From JAEUIX01 sp046156035 (lineage in GTDB: Bacteria; Planctomycetota; Phycisphaerae; Phycisphaerales; UBA1924), in the NCBI GenBank assembly GCA_046156035.1, contig JBJXEW010000055.1, forward strand, positions 43,389 to 107,388: a stretch of DNA of 64,000 nucleotides, read 5' to 3'. The notes under the pieces are model-generated. The model saw only the letters and a program-made list of their open reading frames with translations. It made no database searches and was not told the DNA's origin. This document shows, one piece after another, positions 52,733 through 60,864 of this stretch; position 1 is the first letter of the stretch, and the number at the start of each line of letters is the position of its first letter. The position numbers and the translations under genes were made by a program.

Positions 52733-53706
52733 ACTCGTACACACTCCGTACCCTCCTTTGTGCTGCGGCCACGCTCGCGTGCGCCGGCGCGGCACCAGCG
52801 CCGCCCCCCGCCCCCCCCGCGGGTGCCGCACCAGAAATCAACCTCGCAACAATCCCCGTGCCGGCCCTGGCCGATCGTCTCGCCGCGCTGAGCCCCGACC
52901 GCCCCGAGTTGTACCTCGAACTCGCCGAGGATGTCGCCGCGGAGGCCGCGCTGCCGGGCGGGAGTGCACGCACACTCGCCCGCCACCTCTACGTACTCGC
53001 CTTCGCGACCGACCGCCAGCGCAGCGGCCCCCGGCGCGGCGAACTCGGGCCCAGCGCCTGCCTGGGCCTCGCGTCGCTCGCGTCCACCGACACGGACCGT
53101 CGCTGGCTGCGCGGCGTGGCGGTGGAACTGTCTGAGTCCCGTACAGGCACAGCGAAAACGGGCGTGCCCAAGGCCAAGCGCCCGCCGCTGGTGGCAGATG
53201 CCGCCGCGCTCGACCTGGCCAACGCGCTGGGACTCATCCGCGCCGGCGACGGCCGCAACGCGATCCGCCTCCTGGAACGTCCGGGCGTCGCCGAGGCGAT
53301 CATGGCCTTCGGCGGCGTGCTGTCGGCCGACAAGGGCCAACTCGACCCGGTGAAGAACCTGCAAGACCTCGCCGGGCGCTGGTCGAGTTGCCGCGAGTGC
53401 GGCAACCGGCGGTTTGTGTCGCGTGCGGATGGCAAGGGCCCCTCCCCCGCCGTCACGTCCCCGCGCCCGCGCGTCTGCCCGCTCTGCTCGGGCAGCCCGG
53501 GCCCGCGTCTCAGCGACGATGAACTCCTCGGGCAACTGCGTCTCGAATCCGCGGTGCTGCGCGGCGTGCAGCAGTCGTGGTCGGCCCAGATTCTGGCGGA
53601 CGGAGGCCGCCCGCTGCGCGACCCGGACCCGGAAGAGGTGCCCGCCTCCTTCCGCATCGACACCTCGAAGACGATGTATCGCAACGGCGCGTGGCAGAAG
53701 CCGTGA
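52729..53706 (+). CDS. Secreted zinc-ribbon-containing hypothetical protein
   Basis: 325 residues. Signal peptide (LRTLLCAAATLACAGAAPAP). A helical middle and then SSCRECGNRRF and VCPLCSG about 30 residues apart form a four-cysteine ribbon, unusual for an exported protein. ATGA overlap with the preceding gene. Last gene of the operon; the next gene begins 72 bases on with its own -10. Confidence 0.75.
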   Translation: MNSYTLRTLLCAAATLACAGAAPAPPPAPPAGAAPEINLATIPVPALADRLAALSPDRPELYLELAEDVAAEAALPGGSARTLARHLYVLAFATDRQRSGPRRGELGPSACLGLASLASTDTDRRWLRGVAVELSESRTGTAKTGVPKAKRPPLVADAAALDLANALGLIRAGDGRNAIRLLERPGVAEAIMAFGGVLSADKGQLDPVKNLQDLAGRWSSCRECGNRRFVSRADGKGPSPAVTSPRPRVCPLCSGSPGPRLSDDELLGQLRLESAVLRGVQQSWSAQILADGGRPLRDPDPEEVPASFRIDTSKTMYRNGAWQKP

Positions 53707-53767
53707 TGCCCGGGGTACCACCACACTCCGTGTGGTTCTTGCCCCCGCCTCTCGCGTCGCGCCTTCG

Positions 53768-53773
53768 TATAAT
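53768..53773 (+). promoter_or_regulatory. -10 element TATAAT, leaderless type
   Basis: Consensus TATAAT 5 bases before ATG 53779, no Shine-Dalgarno and no good -35 at the usual distance. Confidence 0.55.
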
Positions 53774-53778
53774 CGCCT

Positions 53779-54264
53779 ATGCAGACACCCGCTTCACCCG
53801 CTCCCGCACCGTCAGGCTCCGCGCCTTCCCTCGCGCCCGCATCGTCATCGCCGCCGCCGGCTTCCGCGCCAGTCGCCGCACCGGCCACCGGCCCCAAGCC
53901 GCCCGTCGCGTTCGAGGACTTCGCCAAACTCGACCTGCGCGTGGCCCGCGTGGTGGCCGCGGAGAACCATCCCAAGGCCGACCGCCTGCTGCGCCTGCAG
54001 GTTGATGACGGCAGCGGCACGCCCCGCCAGATCTGCGCGGGGATCAAAGAGCAGTACACGCCCGAGTCGCTGGTCGGCAAACTCATCATCATCGTCGCCA
54101 ACCTCGCCCCCCGCGTCATCCGCGGCGAGGAATCGCGCGGCATGCTGCTGGCCGCCAGCGACGCCCCCCCCGTGCCAAAGGACGCCGCCGCGCCCGACAC
54201 GGTGCGGAAGGTCATCGTCCTGGGCCCGCAGGGCGACATCGCGCCCGGCGCAATTGTGTCGTGA
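53779..54264 (+). CDS. tRNA-binding domain protein (methionyl-tRNA synthetase C-terminal type)
   Basis: 161 residues. A ~48-residue Pro/Ala/Ser N-tail precedes an OB-fold of about 110 residues: FAKLDLRVARVVAAENHPKA, DRLLRLQVDDG, QICAGIKEQYTPESLVGK, IVANLAPRVIRGEESRGMLL, the pattern of the Arc1p/MetG C-terminal domain. In bacteria such domains dimerise MetRS or, alone, act as CsaA-like or trbp111 tRNA-binding proteins. The lone domain and Pro-rich tail suggest a free-standing form. Confidence 0.9.
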   Translation: MQTPASPAPAPSGSAPSLAPASSSPPPASAPVAAPATGPKPPVAFEDFAKLDLRVARVVAAENHPKADRLLRLQVDDGSGTPRQICAGIKEQYTPESLVGKLIIIVANLAPRVIRGEESRGMLLAASDAPPVPKDAAAPDTVRKVIVLGPQGDIAPGAIVS

Positions 54265-54279
54265 CGGGAGAGCCGGGAG

Positions 54280-54438
54280 TTCACCACAAAGGCACAAAGA
54301 GCACAAAGGAAGACGGGGATCGGACGGCACAGGCAAGGTAGAGGAAAGAGTTCACAGCACACCGTTCAGCGTTCACATCGTGCCGACGCTCGCGGGCCTT
54401 GGTGCCTTCCTTTGTGACCTCTGTGCCTTTGTGGTTGA
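54280..54438. repeat. Inverted pair of CACAAAGG-type dispersed repeats
   Basis: 54280-54313 and the inverse copy at 54406-54438 match the same ~33-base unit TTCACCAC(A/G)AAGGCACA plus a second CACAAAGGAAG half at about 29 of 33 positions, forming an inverted repeat around 92 bases. Further copies occur at 60807-60859, 61832-62008 and 63277-63311. It is a MITE-like or REP-like dispersed element, origin unknown. Confidence 0.6.
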
Positions 54439-54443
54439 TTGCT

Positions 54444-54745
54444 TCACGCCGCGAGTTTCATCGCCGCTTGCTGCGTCACGGCGATGCCCGCCGCCCCCAT
54501 GTTGAGTGTGAACACGTTCGACACCAACCCCGTCTGGTTGCGGCGGATGGGCGTGACGCTGTATCGCACAAGCCGCGTTCCCGCGGGCACGGTGGCATCG
54601 CGGAATGCCCGGATGCGTCCGCCCTTGCCCGCGCTGCCCGAGCGCGCCGGCCCGGCCTCGATGGGCGAATCTTCGCGCCCGCCGCCGACGATGCCGATGA
54701 GCGTCTCGGGATTCTCGCCGTCAAGCCCGCGGCGATCGTTTCTTG
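54444..54745 (-). pseudogene. 3' remnant of an Fn3-like protein gene
   Basis: A minus-strand frame ending at the stop 54444 encodes AFRDATVPAGTRLVRYSVTP followed by a stretch ending VSNVFTLNMG. This matches in pattern the end of the gene at 63651 (FVDNTFIAGPDSVQYTVQGQ ... DPFVINFG). The similarity stops near 54745 and the upstream frame is unlike real coding, so it is most likely a truncated copy; a small intact gene is less likely. Confidence 0.5.
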
Positions 54746-55146
54746 AGCGCGAAACGAATCTGTGCTGGCACACGAACGGTTCTCGGTCGCACACAACCGC
54801 TCTTGCCTCGCTCCGGATCGGTTCGGGGCCGCACACGCGCGGCGTGTGTGCGTGGCCGATTGACATGCGTGCGAGCCGCCCACCGCCGGGGCCGCACCCG
54901 ACCCGATCGGGTGCGAGCCGGAACGATTTGCCTGCGCGCCGAAACGGATGAGGCGCGCAGCGCGAGGCAGCAGGTCGCGAGGATGTCGATGGGCGCGGAC
55001 ACGTTGCCGGCACGGGCGCTGAGAGCGCTGATGGAGTTGAGCGTGATGGCCGTCGCATTCAGCGTCGACCGGGAGATGATCAACCCGCCCCGCCGCCTCT
55101 CGGCGACGGGTACGGCAAGTGCGTATGCGATCGGTGCCGCGCTCGG
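54746..55146. other. Palindrome-rich segment without a recognisable gene
   Basis: About 400 bases before the sulfatase 3' end. Contains GCACACGC/GCGTGTG(T)GC (54831-54850) and a perfect 9-bp palindrome CGCACCCGA-cccga-TCGGGTGCG (54893-54915), and GTGCGAGCCG twice. No coding frame looks real. It may be debris of an acquired or deleted element next to the foreign-looking sulfatase. Confidence 0.4.
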
Positions 55147-57513
55147 CTACTTGGCCGGGGCCGTGGCGTCGGGGATCAGGTTGATCACCACCTTGTCGAT
55201 CTGACCCGTGAAGCGGAAGTGGTCCTTCTGCTTGTAATTCTTCGAGACGGGCGTGCCGTTGTCCACGCCGACGTCGAACGTCTCGCTCAGCGAGAAACTG
55301 CCCGGAACGGTCTTGTCGATCGCGCCCTCGGCCACCTTCTGCCCGTTCACCCACAACTCGGCCGTGCCCTTGAGCGGGCCGGTCTTGACGAAGTTGAACT
55401 TCAGGTCCACCCTCCCCTTGGGCAGGACGGGCGAGACGACCTCGTAGCGCTCGGCGTTGAAGTGGTTGTAGCCGTAGTGCAGCTTCCCGTCGGCGATGAA
55501 CAGGGTGTACCCGCCGTTGACGCCGCCGCAGGCGACGATGACGCCCTGCTCATCCCCCTTCAACTCGAGCGTGGTCTCGATGGTGTGCGACTTGTTCTTG
55601 ACCGGCGCAGAAACCGCCTCGGCGATCCGCTCCGCACCCGGCGCGTAGTAGGTGAAGCTCGTGCGGCTGCCGAAGGCGCGGCTGAACTGCTTGGCCAGCC
55701 GGGCGTTCACGTCGTCGTAAAGAGGATAGACGTTGTTCTTCCAGGCCTGCTCGTCCCAGAGTTTCTTCAACGCTTCCAGCTTCTCGGGGTGCTTCGCCGC
55801 GAGGTTGTTGGTCTCGGCGAAGTCCTCGTTGAGGTTGTAGAGCTCCCACACATCGTCCTCGAAGGGGAAGGTTCCGGCCGTCGACCAGGGCATGCGGTTG
55901 CCGTGGATCGTGACCGCCTTCCAGCCGTCCTTGTACATGGCGCGGCTGCCCAGTTGCTCGTAATACTGCTCGGTGCGGGCGGAGGGCGCATCCGCGTTGT
56001 TGAAGGAATACGCGAGGCTGATGCCGTCCAGCGGCATCTGCTTCACCCCGTCCATCTCCGGCAGGAACGCCGTGCCGGTGACCTCCAGCGCGGTCACCAT
56101 CAGGTCGGTCACGAAGCTGTACTGGTTCCTGATCTCGCCCTTGGCCTTGATCCCCTTGGGCCACGTGACGATGAGGCTGTCGGCGATCCCGCCGTTGTGA
56201 ACGATCTGCTTGCAGTACTTGAACGGCGTGTTCCCGGCCATCGCCCAGCCCGCGTGGTAGTGCGGGTAGGTGTCGGGCCCGCCCCATGTGTCGTAGTGCT
56301 TCATGTTCTCTTCGAGTGTCGCCTGCATGCCGTTGAGCACCAGCGATTCGGTGTACAAACCGTTCAGCCCCCCCTCGCCGCTGGCCCCGTTGTCGGCCGT
56401 GAGCATGATGAGCGTGTTGTCGTACTGGCCGGTGCGCTTGAGCGTGGCGATCATGCGCCCCACCTGCTCGTCGGTCTGCGTCATCATCCCGGCGAAGACC
56501 TCCATCTGCCGTGCGTAGAGCTTCTTCTGCTCCGCGCTCAGCGTGTCCCACTTGGGGATCTCAGGGATGCCGTCGGAGAGCTTGGTCCCCGCGGGGAGAA
56601 TCTTCATCGCCATCTGCCGCGCGAAAATCTCATCCCGCGCCTTGTCCCAGCCCATGTCGAACTTGCCCTTGTACATATCGATGTACCGCCGCTCCACCTG
56701 GTGCGGCGAGTGCATCGCGCTGGGGGCCCAGAACATGAAAAACGGCCGGTCGGGCGCGATCGAGACGTGCGAGGTCATGTTGTCGATCGCCCGGTCGGCC
56801 AGGTCGGTCGTCAGGTGGTACCCCGGCTTGTTCATCCACGTCTCAGACGGACGGTGGTCCTCCCAGAGCAGGGTGCGGTAATCGTCCGCATCCGCAGCCA
56901 TGAAGCCGTAGAAATGGTCGAACCCCTCGCCGCTGGCCCAATGGTGAAACGGGCCGCTCGCCGACGCCTCCGGCAGAGGCGTGTGGTCCCACTTGCCGAT
57001 CGCGAAGGTCTCGAACCCCGCGTGCTGGAAGTGCTTGGCGATCGACTTGGCGCTCTCGGGCGGGGTGCCGTTATAGCCGGGGAAGCCCATCGCGGTGAGC
57101 GCGTGCGAACCCAGGCCGATCTTGTGTGTGTTCCTCCCCGCCATCAGCGCCGCTCGCGAGGGTGAGCAGAGGGCCGGAGTGTGGAAGTTGTTGTACCGAA
57201 GCCCGTCCGCGGCCAGCGCATCGATGTTGGGCGTGTTGATGAGACCGCCGAAGCAGCCGTACTGGGCGAAGCCCACGTCATCGAGGTAGATGATGAACAC
57301 GTTGGGCGTGCCCGGCTTGGGCTTCACACCCTCGGGGTACCACTCCACGGACTCCGCGTACGTCCTGCCGATCTTCCCCTTGAACTCCTGGCCGTACTTG
57401 GCAAAGGAGTCATCGGGCCGTGGAGTGGCCGTGGCGGTTAGCTGCGCAAGCGCGGCGTGGCCAAGTGCGGCCATGGTGACGAGGACGGACGTGGCGAGGC
57501 GAAGTTTCGGCAT
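55147..57513 (-). CDS. Secreted arylsulfatase (sulfatase S1 family)
   Basis: 788 residues. Signal peptide ending AALAQ. Sulfatase domain with metal residues D78/D79 (IIYLDDVGFAQYG), the formylglycine motif with Cys116 in CSPSR (PALCSPSRAALMAGRNTH), and TADNGASGEGG; a C-terminal jelly-roll-like domain (about 640-785) follows. It hydrolyses sulfate esters, activated by a formylglycine-generating enzyme not in this window. Planctomycetes encode many. ATG 57513 has GGAG 6 bases before. Composition differs: AGCT occurs 8 times here but only about 4 times in the rest of the window, a sign of recent transfer. Confidence 0.96.
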   Translation of the reverse strand: MPKLRLATSVLVTMAALGHAALAQLTATATPRPDDSFAKYGQEFKGKIGRTYAESVEWYPEGVKPKPGTPNVFIIYLDDVGFAQYGCFGGLINTPNIDALAADGLRYNNFHTPALCSPSRAALMAGRNTHKIGLGSHALTAMGFPGYNGTPPESAKSIAKHFQHAGFETFAIGKWDHTPLPEASASGPFHHWASGEGFDHFYGFMAADADDYRTLLWEDHRPSETWMNKPGYHLTTDLADRAIDNMTSHVSIAPDRPFFMFWAPSAMHSPHQVERRYIDMYKGKFDMGWDKARDEIFARQMAMKILPAGTKLSDGIPEIPKWDTLSAEQKKLYARQMEVFAGMMTQTDEQVGRMIATLKRTGQYDNTLIMLTADNGASGEGGLNGLYTESLVLNGMQATLEENMKHYDTWGGPDTYPHYHAGWAMAGNTPFKYCKQIVHNGGIADSLIVTWPKGIKAKGEIRNQYSFVTDLMVTALEVTGTAFLPEMDGVKQMPLDGISLAYSFNNADAPSARTEQYYEQLGSRAMYKDGWKAVTIHGNRMPWSTAGTFPFEDDVWELYNLNEDFAETNNLAAKHPEKLEALKKLWDEQAWKNNVYPLYDDVNARLAKQFSRAFGSRTSFTYYAPGAERIAEAVSAPVKNKSHTIETTLELKGDEQGVIVACGGVNGGYTLFIADGKLHYGYNHFNAERYEVVSPVLPKGRVDLKFNFVKTGPLKGTAELWVNGQKVAEGAIDKTVPGSFSLSETFDVGVDNGTPVSKNYKQKDHFRFTGQIDKVVINLIPDATAPAK

Positions 57514-57845
57514 GACGGGCTCCGAGAGGGCGGGTGCTGACGGTGCGGCCTTCAGACAACCGCCAACGGTACTCCGTGCGCTTCGTTGGTGCCGGCGCGG
57601 AAGTGGTGCGCGCCGTTGGGGCTCAGGAGTGGTGGGATGGTGATCGTCACGCGAGGCGTTGCCCCAGACTGCGGCTGGAATGCCCCTGCGGGGCTTCATG
57701 CAAAGTGCCGGCGATTCGCACCAACGGTGCGAACCAGCCACAGCGCAGCGCAACGCCCTGTGTCGAAGGGCCGTGGGGCATCCATCCTCTTCCCTATCGC
57801 CGAGGCCGGAAAGGGCGACCCAATCTGCGCGGCCGAAACCGACGC
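57514..57845. repeat. Intergenic region with REP-like palindromes
   Basis: 332 bases without a gene. GCCCC-tgc-GGGGC (57682-57694) and TTCGCACC-aac-GGTGCGAA (57715-57733) are perfect palindromes; CCAACG.../...CGTTGG flanks lie near 57551-57584. Resembles interspersed palindromes of other planctomycetes. No gene or clear promoter seen. Confidence 0.5.
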
Positions 57846-58430
57846 TCAGGCCGTGGCCCTTCGCCGACGGGCTGCGAGCAGGCCGCCAACCGCGAGCAGC
57901 GCGGCCGCGCCGGGCGTCGGGAGCGTTGAGAAGTGGTACGTGACCGTCTGGTCCCCGGGCAGCGACAGCATCACCGTTGCGGGCGTGATGTTGAGCGAGA
58001 CGAAGGTGCCATTGAAGATGGATGCTGCGGTGATGGGTGTGCCGGAGATGTAGTTGGCGGGCATGCGGATCTGGTCCGCGCCGCCGTTGTTGGCGACCTG
58101 AAAGACATCCGGACCGACGAACGTGCCGATCGAGAATGAGACGCCGCCGCCGAACGGGACCGCGAAGTCCCCGAGCGTCCAATGGTCGGCGATCGAGGGG
58201 GATGGGCCCAGGGCAACGTAGCCCCCGCCGGGAAACAGGCTGGAGCCGAACCCGAAGTTGCCCCCGATGGGCGTGCCCAGTGGCGCGGTCTGCAGGCTGC
58301 CGGTGGCGGTGACGGTCACCGTGGACGTGTCCGGGTTCTCGACGAAGTTGACGACGATGTCGCCGCGGGCTGCGCCGGCGAGCGCCGCGCAGCCGACCAC
58401 GACCAGTGACGCAAGATTGAATGTGCGCAT
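57846..58430 (-). CDS. Small secreted PEP-CTERM-like protein
   Basis: 194 residues. Signal peptide of about 22 residues (MRTFNLASLVVVGCAALAG, ends ARGD). Beta-rich body (VTVTATGSLQTAPLGTPIGG; QTVTYHFSTLPTPG). The tail LPTPGAAALLAVGGLLAARR is a full sorting signal: PTPG box, hydrophobic helix, then arginines. ATG 58430 with AAGAGGAGAGAG leader. Function unknown. Confidence 0.82.
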   Translation of the reverse strand: MRTFNLASLVVVGCAALAGAARGDIVVNFVENPDTSTVTVTATGSLQTAPLGTPIGGNFGFGSSLFPGGGYVALGPSPSIADHWTLGDFAVPFGGGVSFSIGTFVGPDVFQVANNGGADQIRMPANYISGTPITAASIFNGTFVSLNITPATVMLSLPGDQTVTYHFSTLPTPGAAALLAVGGLLAARRRRATA

Positions 58431-58637
58431 CGCTCTCTCTCCTCTTGATGTGACGGGCGGCAGCAGACCGGACCGGCAAGGCCCCCGTCGTCGTCCCCAG
58501 AATACACCAAGACCGCGGCCACGGCAACCGGGAATCCGGCCGCGCGGCGTGGCAATCTGGGCAAATCGGCCGCCGTCAAGCCACTGGGCTGGTACGTGCG
58601 GGTCAAGCCACCGACCGTTCAAAGCAACGGCCGCCGC

Positions 58638-59864
58638 TCACTGCTTGGGCGGCTGGAAACTGATGCTCTGGCGGTTGGCGTTGTCGTCGAGGATCGGCGA
58701 GTTGAAGCCCACCATGAGCGCGCTGGCCGCGCCGCCGCCGGGCCCCTGCAGGCCGAACGTCGCGGCCGAGCCGCGCATCTGCAGGCACCCCGACATGCCC
58801 GAGTAGGTGACGTTGATGAGGTTGGACCCCTCGCGGATCGTGACCATCAGGTTCACGGCGTCGGACGCGCACACCGCCGTGTCGAACAGCCGGGCGCGAA
58901 AGAACAGGTTGAAGACGCGGCCCCCGGGGCTCCCCAGCGTGGTGTACTCGAAGTATTCACCCGCGCTGAAGTCCTTCAGGTCATCCCAGAAGAACGCGAG
59001 CATCGGGTCGTTGCTGATCGCGGCGGGCAACGCGGTGTTCGTGAGCGCAGCGGTGCACGCCTGCCCGAAGAAGAGCAGGCCGTTGCTCGACACGCTGATG
59101 TTCGTGACGGAGAGGCCCCAGCCGGTGAAGGTGAACCCCAGCGGGATGCTGAGGGAGCAGGTGTCATCGGCCAGGTTCTCCACGTGCGTCCAGCCCGAGC
59201 GATCGTCGATGCTGAACGACGTGTCGATCGAGGCCGTGATGCCGCCCGTGCCCGCGGGGCCCTGCGGGCCCGTGGCTCCTGTGGCGCCTGTCGCTCCTGT
59301 GGCACCCGCCGGCCCTTGCGGGCCGGTTGCACCCACCGGCCCTTGCGGGCCTGTCGGTCCTGTGGGGCCTGCTGGGCCTGTGAATCCCGTTGCGCCGGTG
59401 GCGCCCGTGGGGCCTGCGGGACCGGTCGGCCCGGTGGGGCCGGCCGGGCCGGGGGGGCCGTTGAGCGCGAAGAGCGCGTACGGCGCGGCCGTCAACGCCT
59501 GCCGCGGCGCGAGTGTGGTGTACGGTGGGCCGCCAGCCTCGCCCGCATCCACTTCCAGCCAGCGGGCCTGGCCCGCAAACGGCGAAGAGCCGAAGTCCAG
59601 GCTCACCTCAAAGCGCCCGTCGGTCAGCGTGGCACCGGGGATGGTGACCTCCGGCCCGACCTGCGCACCGCCCGTCGCGGCGTCGTAGAGGCGGAAGCGC
59701 AGGGCCCGCACGCCGCTCACCAGATTCCCCTCGGAACTCAGCAGCCCCTGATACGTGAACGCGGTGCTCGCGGGCGCGAAGGCCCGCGCGGCGGGCGGCT
59801 GACCGCAGAGGGCGACCGCACCCGCGAGGGCCAGACACGACACAAGGGTTCGGCAGCGGATCAT
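58638..59864 (-). CDS. Secreted protein with collagen-like repeats
   Basis: 408 residues. Signal peptide of about 28 residues. Residues about 33-125 (AFTYQGLLSSEGNLVSGVRA, FRLYDAATGGAQVGPEVTIP, then RQALTAAPYALFAL) are a recurrent planctomycete domain that precedes collagen-like GxT/GxP triplets (about 128-208, GPTGPTGPAGPTGATGATG...). A C-terminal beta domain (Nidogen-like: FTGWGLSVTNISVSSNGLLF, MLAFFWDDLKD) follows. Codons of the repeats are mostly GGN-CCN-ACN. ATG 59864 has AAGGAG 8 bases upstream. Probably a surface adhesive or structural protein; no sorting tail. Confidence 0.85.
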   Translation of the reverse strand: MIRCRTLVSCLALAGAVALCGQPPAARAFAPASTAFTYQGLLSSEGNLVSGVRALRFRLYDAATGGAQVGPEVTIPGATLTDGRFEVSLDFGSSPFAGQARWLEVDAGEAGGPPYTTLAPRQALTAAPYALFALNGPPGPAGPTGPTGPAGPTGATGATGFTGPAGPTGPTGPQGPVGATGPQGPAGATGATGATGATGPQGPAGTGGITASIDTSFSIDDRSGWTHVENLADDTCSLSIPLGFTFTGWGLSVTNISVSSNGLLFFGQACTAALTNTALPAAISNDPMLAFFWDDLKDFSAGEYFEYTTLGSPGGRVFNLFFRARLFDTAVCASDAVNLMVTIREGSNLINVTYSGMSGCLQMRGSAATFGLQGPGGGAASALMVGFNSPILDDNANRQSISFQPPKQ

Positions 59865-60079
59865 GCGCAGGCTCCTTGGCACACAGGCACAGAGGTACAC
59901 CGTCGTCCTCAGCGTACCACAGATTCGCGCCTCTGCACAGGTGATTGAGGGAAATTCCGGGGCCTGGGCATCGCGGAGACGTGGATGCGGGCCCTCTCCT
60001 AGCCCAGCACCGCGCGGCGCGATGCCCGGCGCGCTGCAAGAGTCGCCTCAGGGCATGACACAGGCTTCCTTCCGCCTGA

Positions 60080-60085
60080 TAGCAT
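60080..60085 (+). promoter_or_regulatory. -10 element TAGCAT, leaderless type
   Basis: TAGCAT 7 bases before ATG 60093. It also overlaps an in-frame ATG at 60084, so it favours the 60093 start. Confidence 0.45.
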
Positions 60086-60092
60086 GACGGCC

Positions 60093-60650
60093 ATGGAGCA
60101 ACCCGCACAGCGGCACGCGCACCCGCGCGGTCATGCCATCGAGATCAAGCTGCGGGACGTGGCCCAACTCTTCAACACGATGGACCCGTCGCCCTTTCAC
60201 GAGCGGGAACTGGATGCCGATGCCGAGGAGTTCATCCTGGGCCGCGCGTACGAGCGGCACCTGCGCGATCCGGTGATGCTGGTGGTGCATCTGGCGCCGG
60301 GCCGCCCCGGCAGCGAGCCCGCTCGGCGGGTCGAGCAGGCAGTCCGCCGGCACTTCCTCACCCGCGCGCAGTTCAGCAAACTTGAGTTCCGCCGCCTGAT
60401 GCGTGATGCCCGCACGAGCCTCGCCATCGGAGCATCGTTCCTGGCCGGCTGCTTGGCCCTCAGCGAGGCATTGACCACCGCCGCGCCCCACACCCTCCAG
60501 CGGATCCTCAGCGAGGGGCTCATGATCGCGGGATGGGTGGCGATGTGGAGGCCGATGCAGATGTACCTCTACGAATGGTGGCCGGTGCGCCGCCGCATCC
60601 AGATGTTCCGCAAGTTAAGCCGCATGACCGTGGAGGTGCGGCAGGGCTAA
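60093..60650 (+). CDS. Conserved membrane protein, unknown function
   Basis: 185 residues. A cytoplasmic N-half (VAQLFNTMDPSPFHERELDA, DAEEFILGRAYERHLRDPVM) and two membrane helices at about 105-150 (SLAIGASFLAGCLALSEALT; LSEGLMIAGWVAMWRPMQMY), ending YEWWPVRRRIQMFRKLSRMT. The pattern resembles unassigned proteins in many bacteria with a FNxxDPSPFxxRDLD motif. Start as argued for the promoter. Confidence 0.82.
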   Translation: MEQPAQRHAHPRGHAIEIKLRDVAQLFNTMDPSPFHERELDADAEEFILGRAYERHLRDPVMLVVHLAPGRPGSEPARRVEQAVRRHFLTRAQFSKLEFRRLMRDARTSLAIGASFLAGCLALSEALTTAAPHTLQRILSEGLMIAGWVAMWRPMQMYLYEWWPVRRRIQMFRKLSRMTVEVRQG

Positions 60651-60806
60651 CCCGGCGCAGGGGCCGCCCCGCGGGTGTTCGTCGTATGCGTGGCCGACAA
60701 CCTCGAACACGCTCACTTGAAGCGCGGCCACCCCTCCCACGCGCGCATGCCGCGCCGGGCTCGTCTCAGGCGAAGGCAAGCCCTCCCTCACGGTCGGCCT
60801 GCATGT

Positions 60807-60859
60807 CTTCCTTTGTGTCCTTTGTGCCCCCGCCACGGCGGGTCTTCGATTTGTGGTGA
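60807..60859. repeat. CACAAAGG-type dispersed repeat, interrupted copy
   Basis: CTTCCTTTGTGTCCTTTGTG (60807-60826) and TTTGTGGTGA (60850-60859) are the two ends of the repeat; between them sits a small palindrome CCCGCC-ac-GGCGGG (60829-60842) not present in other copies. Confidence 0.55.
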
Positions 60860-60864
60860 GCACC

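Noticed and set aside
54280..54438. CRISPR array
   Set aside because: The units are imperfect, partly inverted and lack regular unique spacers; no cas gene is near.
55219..57165. A 648-residue plus-strand frame
   Set aside because: Antisense to the arylsulfatase, rich in Val/Arg/Leu/His, no motif.
60084..60092. ATG 60084 as start of the membrane protein
   Set aside because: It overlaps the TAGCAT -10 element; the downstream ATG 60093 fits the leaderless pattern.
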